Part shown: positions 8,188 through 17,557 of the stretch, in pieces | Numbering within the stretch: position 1 is the first letter of the stretch | Layout: the number at the start of each line of letters is the position of its first letter | Assembly: GCA_964412235.1 (NCBI GenBank) | Contig: CAYPNT010000018.1 | Location: 1-39,176 of the forward strand | Length of the DNA: 39,176 nucleotides | DNA from: JAYZQT01 sp964412235 | GTDB taxonomy: Bacteria > Pseudomonadota > Alphaproteobacteria > MPNO01 > UBA830 | Reading direction: 5' to 3' | Program-made: the position numbers and the translations under genes | The notes under the pieces: model-generated | Databases searched by the model: none | Told to the model about the DNA's origin: nothing | The model's input: only the letters and a program-made list of their open reading frames with translations

Positions 8188-9789
8188 TCAGTCAAAGACC
8201 GTTTGCGAATAGTGCGCGGCATCTACCACGGCCTCAATGACTGTTGGGCCGTCCGCCACAAACGCGTCTATCAATGCACTTCGAAGCTGATCCGAGTTTC
8301 GGGCCCCGACAGCTGGTACGCCGAAGTAGTGCTCTGGTGGGTCTCTATATTCCTCGCTTTGCAAGGTTGTCCCGTAAATAGGTAATTGACGACGTTCTTG
8401 CTTTACCCGAATGAGGCCTAACCACCGATCATCTAACACCACCACTGGCAAACAAATACCAAGGCGTTTTGCAGTCGCGAGTTCTCCAACAGTCATCTGA
8501 AAACAGCCGTCGCCAAGGATACAAACTACCGGTAGATCAGGCCGATGGAGCTTCGCCGCAATCCCCGCAGGTAACCCAAACCCCATTGAAGACCACCCAT
8601 TTGTGATGTGGAACTGTTCAGGCCCCGAAACAAGCCACTGGCTCGCTATTTGATGTGTATGCGCACCCACATCAAAGGTTAAAACACCCTCCGTTGGAAG
8701 GACTTCCCGCACAACATCGATAGCCTGATGGGGGCTAAAATTCGACCCTTCGGGTCGTAGTGATCTTTGGAATCTATTTCGGTGAGCAACAAGCTCTTCA
8801 ACCTTCCAATCATTCTCGTATGGGCCCGCGTCAACCATGGCAGAAATTGATATATCCAGATCTCCAATCACTTCCTCCTTCAGGTCAATATTAGAGGATA
8901 TATCAGCTGGCTCGATATCAATATGAACAAGCGCTGTGTCATTGATCCACGCCTCATACTCGACTTCAATTGTGTCATACCCTAACCCAATAATGAGATC
9001 AGCGCTTTCCAAAATCTTCCGCTGCAATTGGCGGCGGGCGCGCTCTATACAGCCGAGCGATAGAGGATGGCCCTCATCTACTAAACCCTTTGCCATCGTA
9101 GTGGTCGCAAATGGCAACCCAAATTTCTCAACAAAAGCATGGAGCAGACCTCCATTTACCATTCGCATGGCATTAGATCCTATCAATGCTATTGGCCGGT
9201 TAGCTTTTGAAAGAATTTCAATCGCGCTCGATATTTTTTTATGCGGAGCTGCAGCCGCACGGGAGGGCTTTTCTAGGCTGGGGATAGCTTCCGTGGCAGG
9301 CGCAAGAGCAATATCTTCCGGCAGATCTAAATGAACTGGCCCTCGCGGCTCTGATAATGCTATGCGAATTGCCTGAACCAGCGTCTCACCTACTGAACCC
9401 TCTCGCAATCCAAAACTCGCTTTAGTTATCGGGGCGAATAATTGATGGTGGTCTATAAACATTTGAATTCGACGCCCTAGCTGATCGGTGTTCAGGTTAC
9501 AGGTAATTGCAATCATCGGAGACCGATCAAGCCAAGCGCTACCCACACCTGTGGCCAGGTTGGTAGCCCCTGGACCAAGCGTCGCGATCCCCAGACCAGG
9601 TGCGCCAGATATTCTGCCCATTACGTCAGCTGCAAAGCCAGCCGAGCCCTCGTGGGCTGTTAGGACAAACGGTAAATTATATAATCTCATTGCATCCATG
9701 ATCGGAATTACGTTTCCGCTAGGGATTCCAAACCCGTGCGTAACGCCTGCCTTCTGCAACGTTTGGATTATTAATTCAGCATTGTTCAT
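8188..9789 (-). CDS. Thiamine-diphosphate-dependent enzyme, acetolactate synthase large-subunit-like
   Basis: The 533-residue protein has the three-domain architecture of the IlvB/benzoylformate decarboxylase superfamily. The catalytic Glu that activates ThDP is in LTAHEGSAGFAAD near the N-terminus, GPGATNLATG follows, and the ThDP/Mg motif begins GDGCFQMTVGELATAK and closes with VVLDDRW. No regulatory subunit gene is adjacent, which argues against a biosynthetic acetolactate synthase. A 2-oxoacid decarboxylase or carboligase in a catabolic role is more likely. I prefer the ATG at 9789, preceded by GCGGGGGC, over one 48 bases upstream that lacks a ribosome site. Confidence 0.85.
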   Translation of the reverse strand: MNNAELIIQTLQKAGVTHGFGIPSGNVIPIMDAMRLYNLPFVLTAHEGSAGFAADVMGRISGAPGLGIATLGPGATNLATGVGSAWLDRSPMIAITCNLNTDQLGRRIQMFIDHHQLFAPITKASFGLREGSVGETLVQAIRIALSEPRGPVHLDLPEDIALAPATEAIPSLEKPSRAAAAPHKKISSAIEILSKANRPIALIGSNAMRMVNGGLLHAFVEKFGLPFATTTMAKGLVDEGHPLSLGCIERARRQLQRKILESADLIIGLGYDTIEVEYEAWINDTALVHIDIEPADISSNIDLKEEVIGDLDISISAMVDAGPYENDWKVEELVAHRNRFQRSLRPEGSNFSPHQAIDVVREVLPTEGVLTFDVGAHTHQIASQWLVSGPEQFHITNGWSSMGFGLPAGIAAKLHRPDLPVVCILGDGCFQMTVGELATAKRLGICLPVVVLDDRWLGLIRVKQERRQLPIYGTTLQSEEYRDPPEHYFGVPAVGARNSDQLRSALIDAFVADGPTVIEAVVDAAHYSQTVFD

Positions 9790-10003
9790 AAAACGCCCCC
9801 GCTTGGCGTTATTAGTTGTCTCATTGTCGCTATACATGTCTTAGCGCTTATTAACATACATATACAATTAAATGTCTGGGAACTTTGCTCTAATTAATTT
9901 TGAAAGGATAAAAATGGTCACCCTACCGTTCGCATGGAAAAGTAGTGATTTAGCTAACATCTGTCTGATTTGACAACAAGTAGGACGGTGTTATTGGTCG
10001 CTA

Positions 10004-11392
10004 ATGGATAAACGAAAAAGCCCGATTTCAAACTATATTGCCCTACTCGGACTTCTTGCAGGCACGCTCATATGGCTGCTTCCGTACTTCTCAGGGGCAT
10101 CCACAGATGTTTCAAGAGTAGGTGCTGTTGTAGTTGTGGCCGTTTCGCTTTGGGCAAGTCGTATTTTTCCCGAATATTTCACCGCAATAATTTTCTTTTT
10201 TCTGGCGATAACTTTTACCAATTCAGGTGCACCAACTGTTTTTTCCGGATTTCACTCGGCCGCCGTTTGGATGATTTTTGGCGGATTAATTATCGGTTTA
10301 GCAGTTCAGGAAACCGGCTTTGGTCAAACACTATCGAGTTTTCTCCTGCGTGTCTTTCCCCGAAACTATTTTGGAATTCTGTCGGGCTGTACCTTAATTG
10401 GCTGTGTACTTTCATTCGTTATTCCATCCAACACCGGACGAATAGTCATAATGATGCCTATTTTCATGGCTTTAGCTGATCAGATTGGGTTTTCCCCCGG
10501 GAGGCCAGGAAGAACCGGTCTTGGATTAGCCGTAGTTGGCGGTTCTGTATATCCTAGTCTCGCTATTCTTCCATCCGCCGTTCCTAATTTGGGTTGGTTG
10601 GGGGCTGTCGAAAGCATACATGGTTTAAAAATTACCTACGCCGAGTATTTAATAGCCAATTTCCCGGTAATGGGCATTATCTCAACCGTTGCCGTGCCGC
10701 TCCTCTGCTATTTCCTTTTCCCGGATCGACCAAACACAAATGTTACAGGCGTAGATTCTCGAAAAGCTTCCGCCGATCAGACGCGTCTTGTCATTTTGCT
10801 GATAGGCGCTCTGGGTCTTTGGCTTACCGATTTTGAACATGGCATTTCGCCGGCATGGATCGCGCTCGGTGCTGGGGTAATCTGCATGTTACCTCGGGTC
10901 GGAATGTTATCACCAGCCATGATGTTAAGCGGCGTTTCCTATGCACCCTGGTTTTTTGTCGCAGGGGTTATTGGTATGGGTGCCGTCGTCTCTAATTCGG
11001 GACTTGGGAATTATATCGGTGACATACTGTTTAACGTTGTGCCCCTTACCCCGGGAGCCGATTTCGCCAATTTCGTGGTCGTGAGCGCAGTCGGTATGTT
11101 AATAGGTGTAGTCACGACAATACCAGGCCAACCCGCCATCATGACAACTCTGGCCGCAGACATTTCCGTTGCAACTGGTTGGCCAATAAAAACAGTCTTA
11201 ATGCTTCAACCCTTAACTTGGGCTATGTCCCTTTTTGCCTACCAATTACCACCGTTTATTCTTGCCGCCCATTTAGGTGGAATTCCCACGAGAAACCTTT
11301 CTCGATTGATCCTGGCAATGTGCGCAGTTGCTTGGCTCATAATGTTACCCTTATTGTTCTGTTGGTGGCACCTCATTGGATATTTACGTTGA
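10004..11392 (+). CDS. DASS/SLC13-type anion transporter
   Basis: The 462-residue product is an inner-membrane protein with roughly 11-12 hydrophobic segments. It carries one SNT signature (residues 142-144 in FVIPSNTGRIVIMMPI), the substrate- and sodium-binding motif of divalent-anion:sodium symporters. The second half has VVTTIPGQPAIMTTL in the equivalent place instead of a second SNT. It is expected to import a di- or tricarboxylate, sulfate or a similar anion. It stands alone, divergent from the ThDP-cupin unit across a 214-base intergenic region that probably holds both promoters. The substrate is not predictable from sequence alone. Confidence 0.8.
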   Translation: MDKRKSPISNYIALLGLLAGTLIWLLPYFSGASTDVSRVGAVVVVAVSLWASRIFPEYFTAIIFFFLAITFTNSGAPTVFSGFHSAAVWMIFGGLIIGLAVQETGFGQTLSSFLLRVFPRNYFGILSGCTLIGCVLSFVIPSNTGRIVIMMPIFMALADQIGFSPGRPGRTGLGLAVVGGSVYPSLAILPSAVPNLGWLGAVESIHGLKITYAEYLIANFPVMGIISTVAVPLLCYFLFPDRPNTNVTGVDSRKASADQTRLVILLIGALGLWLTDFEHGISPAWIALGAGVICMLPRVGMLSPAMMLSGVSYAPWFFVAGVIGMGAVVSNSGLGNYIGDILFNVVPLTPGADFANFVVVSAVGMLIGVVTTIPGQPAIMTTLAADISVATGWPIKTVLMLQPLTWAMSLFAYQLPPFILAAHLGGIPTRNLSRLILAMCAVAWLIMLPLLFCWWHLIGYLR

Positions 11393-11525
11393 TATTACCG
11401 ATTAAAAAAAACAATTATCCCTTTGATTCCTAATGTTAATACACATCTCTAACGGTGGTAATTAAGAAAAATTTAGGTCGAAAAGATGATCTCACAGCAT
11501 GCAAACCAGAAAAAGCTGATCGAGT

Positions 11526-12548
11526 TCAAACTTTGCCGTCGGCACTCAACAAAACGGCAACGGGACGCGTAGGACGGAATTCCGCAAGAATGATCATTGT
11601 AATAATTGTCATGGGCACGGACAAAAACATACCCGTCACTCCCCATATGGAGCCCCAGACCGCAAGCGAAATTATAACCACAAGAGCAGAGACATTAAGT
11701 GATTTACCCATCATCCGAGGTTCAATTACATTGCCAATAATAATTTGAACGACCCCAAGTCCGACCGCTATAACCAGAAAGGGTCCCAGACTGGCAAACT
11801 GTAGAACAGCCATTAAGGCGGGAAATAAAACTCCCAATAGCGAGCCAATTGTTGGGATATAGGCGAGTAAGAAAATAACAAATGCCCAAAAACCTGCCAG
11901 ATCCACACCAACCACTTCCAACACAATGTAGCTCACTAACGCCGTTATCAGGCTCATGAGGCTCTTGACCGAAACATAGGTCTGGGTCCGCTTTTGGATA
12001 ACAGCCAATATGTTTAGTATTTCCTTTTCTTTGTCACTGTCCGGAAATAGGGCTTTTATTTTTTGTGGAAACGTTCGCTGTTCTGCCAACAAAAAGATAA
12101 CATAGATCACGATTAACCCCGCATTACCCGCAACCTTAGCAATCACTGTAGCGACGACGCTTACCAACGCACTCACGTCTACTTGTTCGATAACATGCGC
12201 AATCGTTGGCATTTCCTTGAAACCCAAAAGCGCCACACAACGAGCAATGAGTTTTTCCAGGTTAGCCTGGTAAGCGGGAGCTGCCTCGCTCACCGCCGCA
12301 ATATTGTCGCTGATCATTTCGACGATAAGCCCCAATACAATCAGTATACTCAAGATTGAGGCTGTGAGAGCCGCCCACCCTGGTAATTTTGTATATACCG
12401 ATATAGTGCGGGCAAGGGCATTGATGATGTACCAAATCATCAACGCGATCGCGAACGGGATTAGGAGATCTCGGCCGGTTACTAAGACATAAGTCATTAG
12501 TACCGCGATACCAAACGTAATCCCAAAAACAGCCAGTCTATTTGGCAT
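11526..12548 (-). CDS. AI-2E family permease (PerM/TqsA-like)
   Basis: The 340-residue membrane protein has the pattern of this family: a hydrophobic N-terminal pair (VAVLMTYVLVTGRDLLIPFA-type), a central amphipathic region, and a C-terminal bundle containing LLAYIPTIGSLLGVLFPALM and VIEPRMMGKSLN. The last motif is characteristic of PerM/TqsA proteins. Members export autoinducer-2 or act as ion antiporters, so the substrate is left open. The ATG at 12548 (with GGGAACG upstream) gives the usual N-terminus; an in-frame TTG at 12632 would add 28 polar residues and looks less likely. Confidence 0.85.
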   Translation of the reverse strand: MPNRLAVFGITFGIAVLMTYVLVTGRDLLIPFAIALMIWYIINALARTISVYTKLPGWAALTASILSILIVLGLIVEMISDNIAAVSEAAPAYQANLEKLIARCVALLGFKEMPTIAHVIEQVDVSALVSVVATVIAKVAGNAGLIVIYVIFLLAEQRTFPQKIKALFPDSDKEKEILNILAVIQKRTQTYVSVKSLMSLITALVSYIVLEVVGVDLAGFWAFVIFLLAYIPTIGSLLGVLFPALMAVLQFASLGPFLVIAVGLGVVQIIIGNVIEPRMMGKSLNVSALVVIISLAVWGSIWGVTGMFLSVPMTIITMIILAEFRPTRPVAVLLSADGKV

Positions 12549-12718
12549 ATTTTCGTTCCCAAAAAGCTTCCATCGATACCTTTTTAACAGATCTTGACGA
12601 ATCCCTGCCCCTAAACGAATAAAATAAGGCAAAAATCAAGATATTTAACAGTGAGCACCTGACTAAGATCAGACGGATCATATACCCCTAACATTAACCT
12701 CCGTAATTAAACTTCCAA

Positions 12719-13822
12719 CTACGGTGCGGGCACCCGCAACCCTTTTGCTTCCAACCGCGGTAATACTTCTTCAACTATTATAGGCAAATCGCTCAGGTAG
12801 TTAGGCAATCCCATCGCTACAGCGTCACAACCGGCAGCCGACAATTTAGCCAACTGATCCGCGACATGGTCGGGCCCACCAACAACGGGTGTTGCCCCAT
12901 TGCCCGTCGCCGCACGCAGATGAAAAATTCGACGCTCCTCGTCGGATATATGTTTTGTATCAAGCCCCCTCTCGACCATCATTATTGTACAGGCTTCTGT
13001 ATCAGCATGCTCAACGGCATAGTAATGGTGATACTCTTCGGCTTCCCTCTGTGTCGGCTTGCATACAACTCCAATATTCGTGAATAAACCTACGTCCCGC
13101 CCATAACTAGATGCAGTTTTACGGAGGTCGATGCAGTCCTCCCTAAACTTGTCAAAATCATAAAAAACATGGAACAGCATGTCGGCATTTAATACAGCGA
13201 ACTCCCGTCCCCTACCGGACGTTCCCGCAGCGACCAACATAGGTCGCTCTCCTGACACTGGCTTCGGGTCCAGTACAGTCCCTTTTGTCTGAAAAAACTC
13301 CCCTACAAAATCAAACGGTTCTTTCTCACGCCAGATCTTCGTGACCAAATCAATCCATTCCTGACCCAAATCATAGCGGCGTTCATGTTCATCAAGCTGA
13401 ACGCCGAGCATGTCAAATTCCTTCTGATACCAACCACAGACAACATTAAGTCCGAACCGCCCGCCGCCTATATGATCGGCCGTCACCATTTGTTTCGCTG
13501 CTACCGCCGGAGAGTGTGCAGTAACGTGGACAGTCCCGAAAGCCATTATGTTTTTGGTCACGGCCAACAGCCCGGACGCCCATGTGATCGTTTCAAAATT
13601 TGACCCGTTGTGATTTGTTTCACCGCCATAACCAATCCACCGGCCTAGCGGGAGCATAAAATCAATTCCAGCCGCGTCTGCACTGACCGCGAGTTCTCTG
13701 CAATTTTCCCACGTAGCATCCCACCGATCGGGGAACGTCGAACAGGCAAGCCCCCCATCGCAGTTGGACCCGAACAAACCGAGTGCTAATTTGTTACGTG
13801 TGAATTTACGTACGGTTGACAT
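12719..13822 (-). CDS. LLM-class flavin-dependent monooxygenase, RutA/SsuD-like
   Basis: The 367-residue product is a bacterial luciferase-like TIM barrel. Supporting segments are DFMLPLGRWIGYGGETNH, TVHVTAHSPAVAAKQMVTAD and GRFGLNVVCGWYQKEFDMLG, which match FMN-dependent monooxygenases such as the pyrimidine monooxygenase RutA and alkanesulfonate or dimethyl-sulfone monooxygenases. It should use FMNH2 from a separate reductase, not seen nearby, to oxidise a small organic molecule. The typical RutBCDEFG genes are not adjacent, although a RidA-family protein (the RutC family) lies at 18866-19270. It may therefore act on another N- or S-containing compound. Confidence 0.85.
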   Translation of the reverse strand: MSTVRKFTRNKLALGLFGSNCDGGLACSTFPDRWDATWENCRELAVSADAAGIDFMLPLGRWIGYGGETNHNGSNFETITWASGLLAVTKNIMAFGTVHVTAHSPAVAAKQMVTADHIGGGRFGLNVVCGWYQKEFDMLGVQLDEHERRYDLGQEWIDLVTKIWREKEPFDFVGEFFQTKGTVLDPKPVSGERPMLVAAGTSGRGREFAVLNADMLFHVFYDFDKFREDCIDLRKTASSYGRDVGLFTNIGVVCKPTQREAEEYHHYYAVEHADTEACTIMMVERGLDTKHISDEERRIFHLRAATGNGATPVVGGPDHVADQLAKLSAAGCDAVAMGLPNYLSDLPIIVEEVLPRLEAKGLRVPAP

Positions 13823-13912
13823 TCACCAAATGTCGCCTGACAACGACAAATGATCAAGTCTAGGTAGTATTCAAAGCATAATTAAGATAGGCGACTTTTT
13901 TGTTTTGGCGCA

Positions 13913-14803
13913 TCAGCCTCGCCGCGCAAGGTGTAGATTACTGCCTATTATAAGGATAGCGCCGGTTACACTCCACCAACTAGGTACTTCTGCAAAAAGA
14001 AACAGACCAAAAATTGCCGAATAAACAATCCGCATATAATCAAATGGTACCGTGATGGTTGCTTCACCCAGTGTAAATCCATGCGTTATGCACGATTGAC
14101 CGAGGATCCCAAGAACTCCGATCAACAAAAGATGCCAAAATTCCTGCCATGTAGGGTCAAGCCAAAACCAAAACGCTGGAATTGCCGAGAATAATGTGGT
14201 GTACAGCGCATAATAAAATACTATCCGCCGCGTAGGTTCGCTCGTCGCAAGTTTCTTAATGGCGATTACAACCATGCCACCGAAGACGGCACCGGCGACT
14301 GCCACCACCCCGTCTGAATCAAAGCCCGAACCAAATGGTCGAAGCATCAACAAGATCCCGCAAAAACCAAGCATAGTGATGCCAATACGCCGCTTACTCA
14401 CTACCTCCCGTAAAAACAAATACGCCAGAATAATCATGAAAAGTGGCCTCGAGAATTGTAATGCCATCGCATCTGCCAAGACGAGGTGGGTAATCGCATA
14501 AAAGAAGCAATAGTTTCCGCAGGCCCCCCAAAATCCTCTTTGTAGATGCATTCCATGACGGCGAGTGCGAATTATATTAAAGCCATCTTTTGCGACCAAT
14601 ATTGGTGCAAAAATCAAGAACCCAATCAGTGCTCGGCTGAACATAAGCTGTGCAGAATGCAAACGCTCACCCAAGATCTTCACGAAAACCGCCATTATGG
14701 TCAGTAGGATCGCTCCCACAGATACAAGTATAATCGCGCGTATGTTCTCTGGTACCCGGGCCCAAAACGTCGTCGACGCTCTAATCTGACCCCAAGCCTT
14801 CAA
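13913..14803 (-). CDS. EamA-family (DMT) exporter
   Basis: The 296-residue protein has about ten transmembrane helices in two EamA repeats, for example LVLADAMALQFSRPLFMIIL in the first and SCITHGFTLGEATITVPFDY in the second. The start is a TTG at 14803, supported by a TTGA overlap with the stop of the upstream DUF962 gene. Family members export amino acids, nucleobases or other small metabolites. It is clearly paralogous to the transporter at 20260-21162: both contain TEPTRRI-FYY and end with a similar EIPS/EVPSWW segment. The substrate is unknown. Confidence 0.87.
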   Translation of the reverse strand: MKAWGQIRASTTFWARVPENIRAIILVSVGAILLTIMAVFVKILGERLHSAQLMFSRALIGFLIFAPILVAKDGFNIIRTRRHGMHLQRGFWGACGNYCFFYAITHLVLADAMALQFSRPLFMIILAYLFLREVVSKRRIGITMLGFCGILLMLRPFGSGFDSDGVVAVAGAVFGGMVVIAIKKLATSEPTRRIVFYYALYTTLFSAIPAFWFWLDPTWQEFWHLLLIGVLGILGQSCITHGFTLGEATITVPFDYMRIVYSAIFGLFLFAEVPSWWSVTGAILIIGSNLHLARRG

Positions 14804-15138
14804 GTACCTAATCCATATTTTTGAAGTTCCTTATTAAGCTTTCCACCACAAGCCAACACGAACATACGGCAATCACCCATAAATGACCAAATTGGGTGAG
14901 TGAATGTCGCCGGACGATTACGTTCAAGAAGTATGTGAGAGATCCACGCCAAGCTATAGCCCGCCACTACAGCGCATACCAAATACCACCAATTACCAAA
15001 TAAGATAAAAAGGGTTAACAGGCCTAGTGAAATCCCGGTCCCGGTAATATGGACGAGACGTGTCTCGTAACGTGAGTGTTCAGATAAGTAATAGGGCCAA
15101 AACTCTCTAAAGTTGCTAAAATCTTTATCGTTTGACAT
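14800..15138 (-). CDS. DUF962/Mpo1-like membrane protein
   Basis: The 112-residue product contains the conserved His signatures of this family: SEHSRYETRLVHITGTGIS near the N-terminus and WISHILLERNRPATFTHPIW in the second half, plus MGDCRMF. Two or three hydrophobic segments separate them. In yeast the related Mpo1 is an Fe(II)-dependent dioxygenase that alpha-oxidises 2-hydroxy fatty acids. Whether this bacterial short form does the same is an inference. The gene ends inside the start of the EamA exporter (four-base overlap), so the two are probably co-translated. Confidence 0.8.
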   Translation of the reverse strand: MSNDKDFSNFREFWPYYLSEHSRYETRLVHITGTGISLGLLTLFILFGNWWYLVCAVVAGYSLAWISHILLERNRPATFTHPIWSFMGDCRMFVLACGGKLNKELQKYGLGT

Positions 15139-15272
15139 TTAAGGAAGATAATTGTTAACCAACACGATTGCCATTATTCTGGAAGGTTTTTAATACCAAT
15201 AGCACTGCTTACATAAGGGTAAGTGTAGCAAACTATTCTTTAAAAGAGTTTAAAGGAAACCAATTAAAATAA

Positions 15273-16577
15273 ATGGACCAGTCATATAGTGCTCTAGCTC
15301 CACTTGGACGTGTTCACCGGCGTGTTTACACGGACCCTAAAGTTTTCGCAGCCGAAATGGACCGCGTCTATGGCCATACTTGGCTATTTGTTGCACACGA
15401 AAGTCAGTTGAGAGAACCTGGCCAGTTTGTCTCAGCTCATATCGGCGACAGACCAGTAATTGTGGCACGTCATAGCGATAGACAAATACATGTTTTCGCC
15501 AATCGGTGCACCCACCGTGGAATGAAAGTTTGTAGCGCCCGACGAGGTTCAAAGAAACGATTTGTATGCCCGTATCACGGATGGTCTTTCGGCACGGACG
15601 GCGCACTTTTAGGCATCCCTCACGGCAAAGGATATAATGGCAAACTCAACACCGACGACACGGCGCTATCATTAGAGCGCGTTGCTCGAGTAGAGAGCTA
15701 CCGGGGTTTTGTGTTTGCGAACCGTGCCAAATCAGGTGCGTCTCTCACAGAATTTTTAGGCCCGATGAGACGCGCTATAGACAATATGGTCGATCGTGCA
15801 CCAACGGGTTCGATCGAAGTTAGTGGTGGAGGGTTTCGACAACGATACAAAGGCAATTGGAAACTCCATATGGAAAATGCCAACGACCTTATGCATGCAT
15901 CTATCGTCCACGTATCATCTGTAGAAAGTGCTCAATCCGTTGTTGACGAGATAGAGGAGGGCCCCGAACCTCACGCCCTTCAAATGTTTAAGGGGAATGG
16001 CCTGCCATTGGCTGCTATGGATAAAGTCGAAATACATGGTTTTCCGGGCGGTCATTCATATATGGGCGGTTTCTACAAGGATGGTGCAATTACGCAGATA
16101 TCCACTGGAGACCCCATTAACGAAGCCTACCAGTCCGCAATGATCGACGCGTATGGTGAAGCAAAAGCAAAGGATATTATGGACTGGGACACGTTTAACC
16201 ATCTAATTTATCCAAATTTGATCCTAAACCCCAAACACCAGCAAATGCGTCTCCTGCAACCGGTAAGCGTCGACTGCACGATTGTTCACTCCCTTTGTTT
16301 TCGCCTGAAAGGAGCGCCAGTTGAAATGTATCACCGCGGTATACGGTTCCTGACAGCTTTGAATTCTCCGGCATCACAAATAACCACAGACGACATTGCA
16401 ATGTTCAACAATATCCAATCAGCGCTTAATGAATCTGACAATGAATGGATCCATCTGTCTCGTGGTTTAGACCATGACCGAAGCGATGAAAATGGAGGAG
16501 AAATCGGTGAGGTGGGAACCAGCGAATTGCCACTTCGATCACAGTACGCCGCATGGCGGACGCTAATGGACCGTTAA
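15273..16577 (+). CDS. Rieske non-haem iron oxygenase, alpha subunit
   Basis: The 434-residue protein has an N-terminal Rieske [2Fe-2S] site, Cys79-X-His81 (NRCTHRGM) and Cys99-X2-His102 (CPYHGWSF). The catalytic domain follows, with the mononuclear iron triad in ENANDLMHASIVH: Asp205, His208 and His213. The segment GNWKLHMENANDLMHA is typical of aromatic-ring hydroxylating oxygenases. It should hydroxylate or dealkylate an organic substrate using electrons from a separate reductase. No ferredoxin, reductase or beta subunit lies in this operon, so those parts must be encoded elsewhere. It is the first of five closely spaced plus-strand genes. Confidence 0.93.
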   Translation: MDQSYSALAPLGRVHRRVYTDPKVFAAEMDRVYGHTWLFVAHESQLREPGQFVSAHIGDRPVIVARHSDRQIHVFANRCTHRGMKVCSARRGSKKRFVCPYHGWSFGTDGALLGIPHGKGYNGKLNTDDTALSLERVARVESYRGFVFANRAKSGASLTEFLGPMRRAIDNMVDRAPTGSIEVSGGGFRQRYKGNWKLHMENANDLMHASIVHVSSVESAQSVVDEIEEGPEPHALQMFKGNGLPLAAMDKVEIHGFPGGHSYMGGFYKDGAITQISTGDPINEAYQSAMIDAYGEAKAKDIMDWDTFNHLIYPNLILNPKHQQMRLLQPVSVDCTIVHSLCFRLKGAPVEMYHRGIRFLTALNSPASQITTDDIAMFNNIQSALNESDNEWIHLSRGLDHDRSDENGGEIGEVGTSELPLRSQYAAWRTLMDR

Positions 16578-16596
16578 CGCAAACAAGGAGAGGAAC

Positions 16597-17040
16597 ATGC
16601 CCGCTATCGACTTGCACCACTTGGCAATTAAGACTCACGATGTAGAAGCGACCGTAGAATTCTACAATGAGCTTATAGGATCGCACTCGGTAGAACGTCC
16701 CAATTTTGATTTTCCTGGCGCGTGGCTCCAGTTCGGGGAAACGATGATACATCTATACGGCGGAGACGCAGCTAAAAATAAAAATGGTGGGCATGACAAC
16801 GGTTCTGCTGCAATAGACCATATTGCGCTTTCGGCACATGGTTTTGACTCTATGCGCGAAAACATCGAAAGAAAAAAACTGGAATGGCGGCAGTTTGATA
16901 TACCGGCGTTTAACCTTTGGCAATTGTTTGTGCACGACCCAAACGGAGTTTTGGTCGAATTGAACTTCGACACAACAAAAGAACCGGAGGGAAGTGAAGG
17001 ACCAGACGACAAAAACAGGTACGACCCCGGTAATTTTTAA
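16597..17040 (+). CDS. VOC-family metalloenzyme (glyoxalase/extradiol dioxygenase fold)
   Basis: The 147-residue product begins MPAIDLHHLAIKTHDVEATV and ends its second module with HDPNGVLVELNFD. Candidate metal ligands are His8, His75 (AAIDHIALSA) and Glu121, the standard H-H-E set of vicinal oxygen chelate enzymes. AAGGAGAGGAA precedes the ATG, and the gene starts 19 bases after the Rieske oxygenase. It is therefore a good candidate for a ring-cleavage, isomerase or epimerase step on the oxygenase product. The exact reaction is open, since the VOC fold hosts many chemistries. Confidence 0.82.
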   Translation: MPAIDLHHLAIKTHDVEATVEFYNELIGSHSVERPNFDFPGAWLQFGETMIHLYGGDAAKNKNGGHDNGSAAIDHIALSAHGFDSMRENIERKKLEWRQFDIPAFNLWQLFVHDPNGVLVELNFDTTKEPEGSEGPDDKNRYDPGNF

Positions 17041-17134
17041 CAAAGTGTCCAACAAATCTATTCGAAAACACATATAGACAGCCAAGGTTGATGTCTCCAA
17101 AATACTCTAAATAGCGAGTTAAAGAGGATAGGTT

Positions 17135-17539
17135 ATGGCCAAATTGCGACATATTGCTATGCAGGTACCAAATTTACAGGAGTCAGCCTCATATTATGAA
17201 AACCTGTTTGATTTGGATCGTGTCTGTGACGTGGAGACCGAATATGGTAACGCTGTGATGTTATCCGATGGGACAATGAACCTTACACTTCTGCACTTTC
17301 CAGAGGGTACTAAAGGCGGCATTAATGGGACAGACTGGGCTGGCCTCCATCATATGGGTTTCGTTGTAGACGACAAGGCACGTTATGGTAAGAAAGCTGA
17401 GGATTTAGGGGGTAGCTTTTTTATGGAACTCCCGGACAATATTCCCGGTGTAGACGCCGAGACTAAATACAAAGATCCGAATGGTCTCGTCTTTGATATA
17501 TCGGACCATGATTGGACGCAAAGCACCCGAAAACAATAA
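17135..17539 (+). CDS. Second VOC-family protein, with Asp as third metal ligand
   Basis: This 134-residue product is a shorter VOC module: KLRHIAMQVPNLQESASYY at the N-terminus, GLHHMGFVVDD in the middle and KDPNGLVFDISDH at the end. By position the metal ligands would be His6, His73 and Asp121, with Asp in place of the usual Glu. AGAGGATAGG lies before the ATG. It is co-directional with the other VOC gene, from which it is only distantly related, so it is not a recent duplication. A lyase or dioxygenase role in the same pathway is plausible; the substitution leaves metal binding uncertain. Confidence 0.8.
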   Translation: MAKLRHIAMQVPNLQESASYYENLFDLDRVCDVETEYGNAVMLSDGTMNLTLLHFPEGTKGGINGTDWAGLHHMGFVVDDKARYGKKAEDLGGSFFMELPDNIPGVDAETKYKDPNGLVFDISDHDWTQSTRKQ

Positions 17540-17557
17540 GTAGTAACGTATAGGTAC

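Noticed and set aside
12719..13822. Complete Rut pyrimidine pathway
   Set aside because: Only a RutA-like protein and a distant RidA-family gene are present; no RutB, RutE, RutF or RutG was found.
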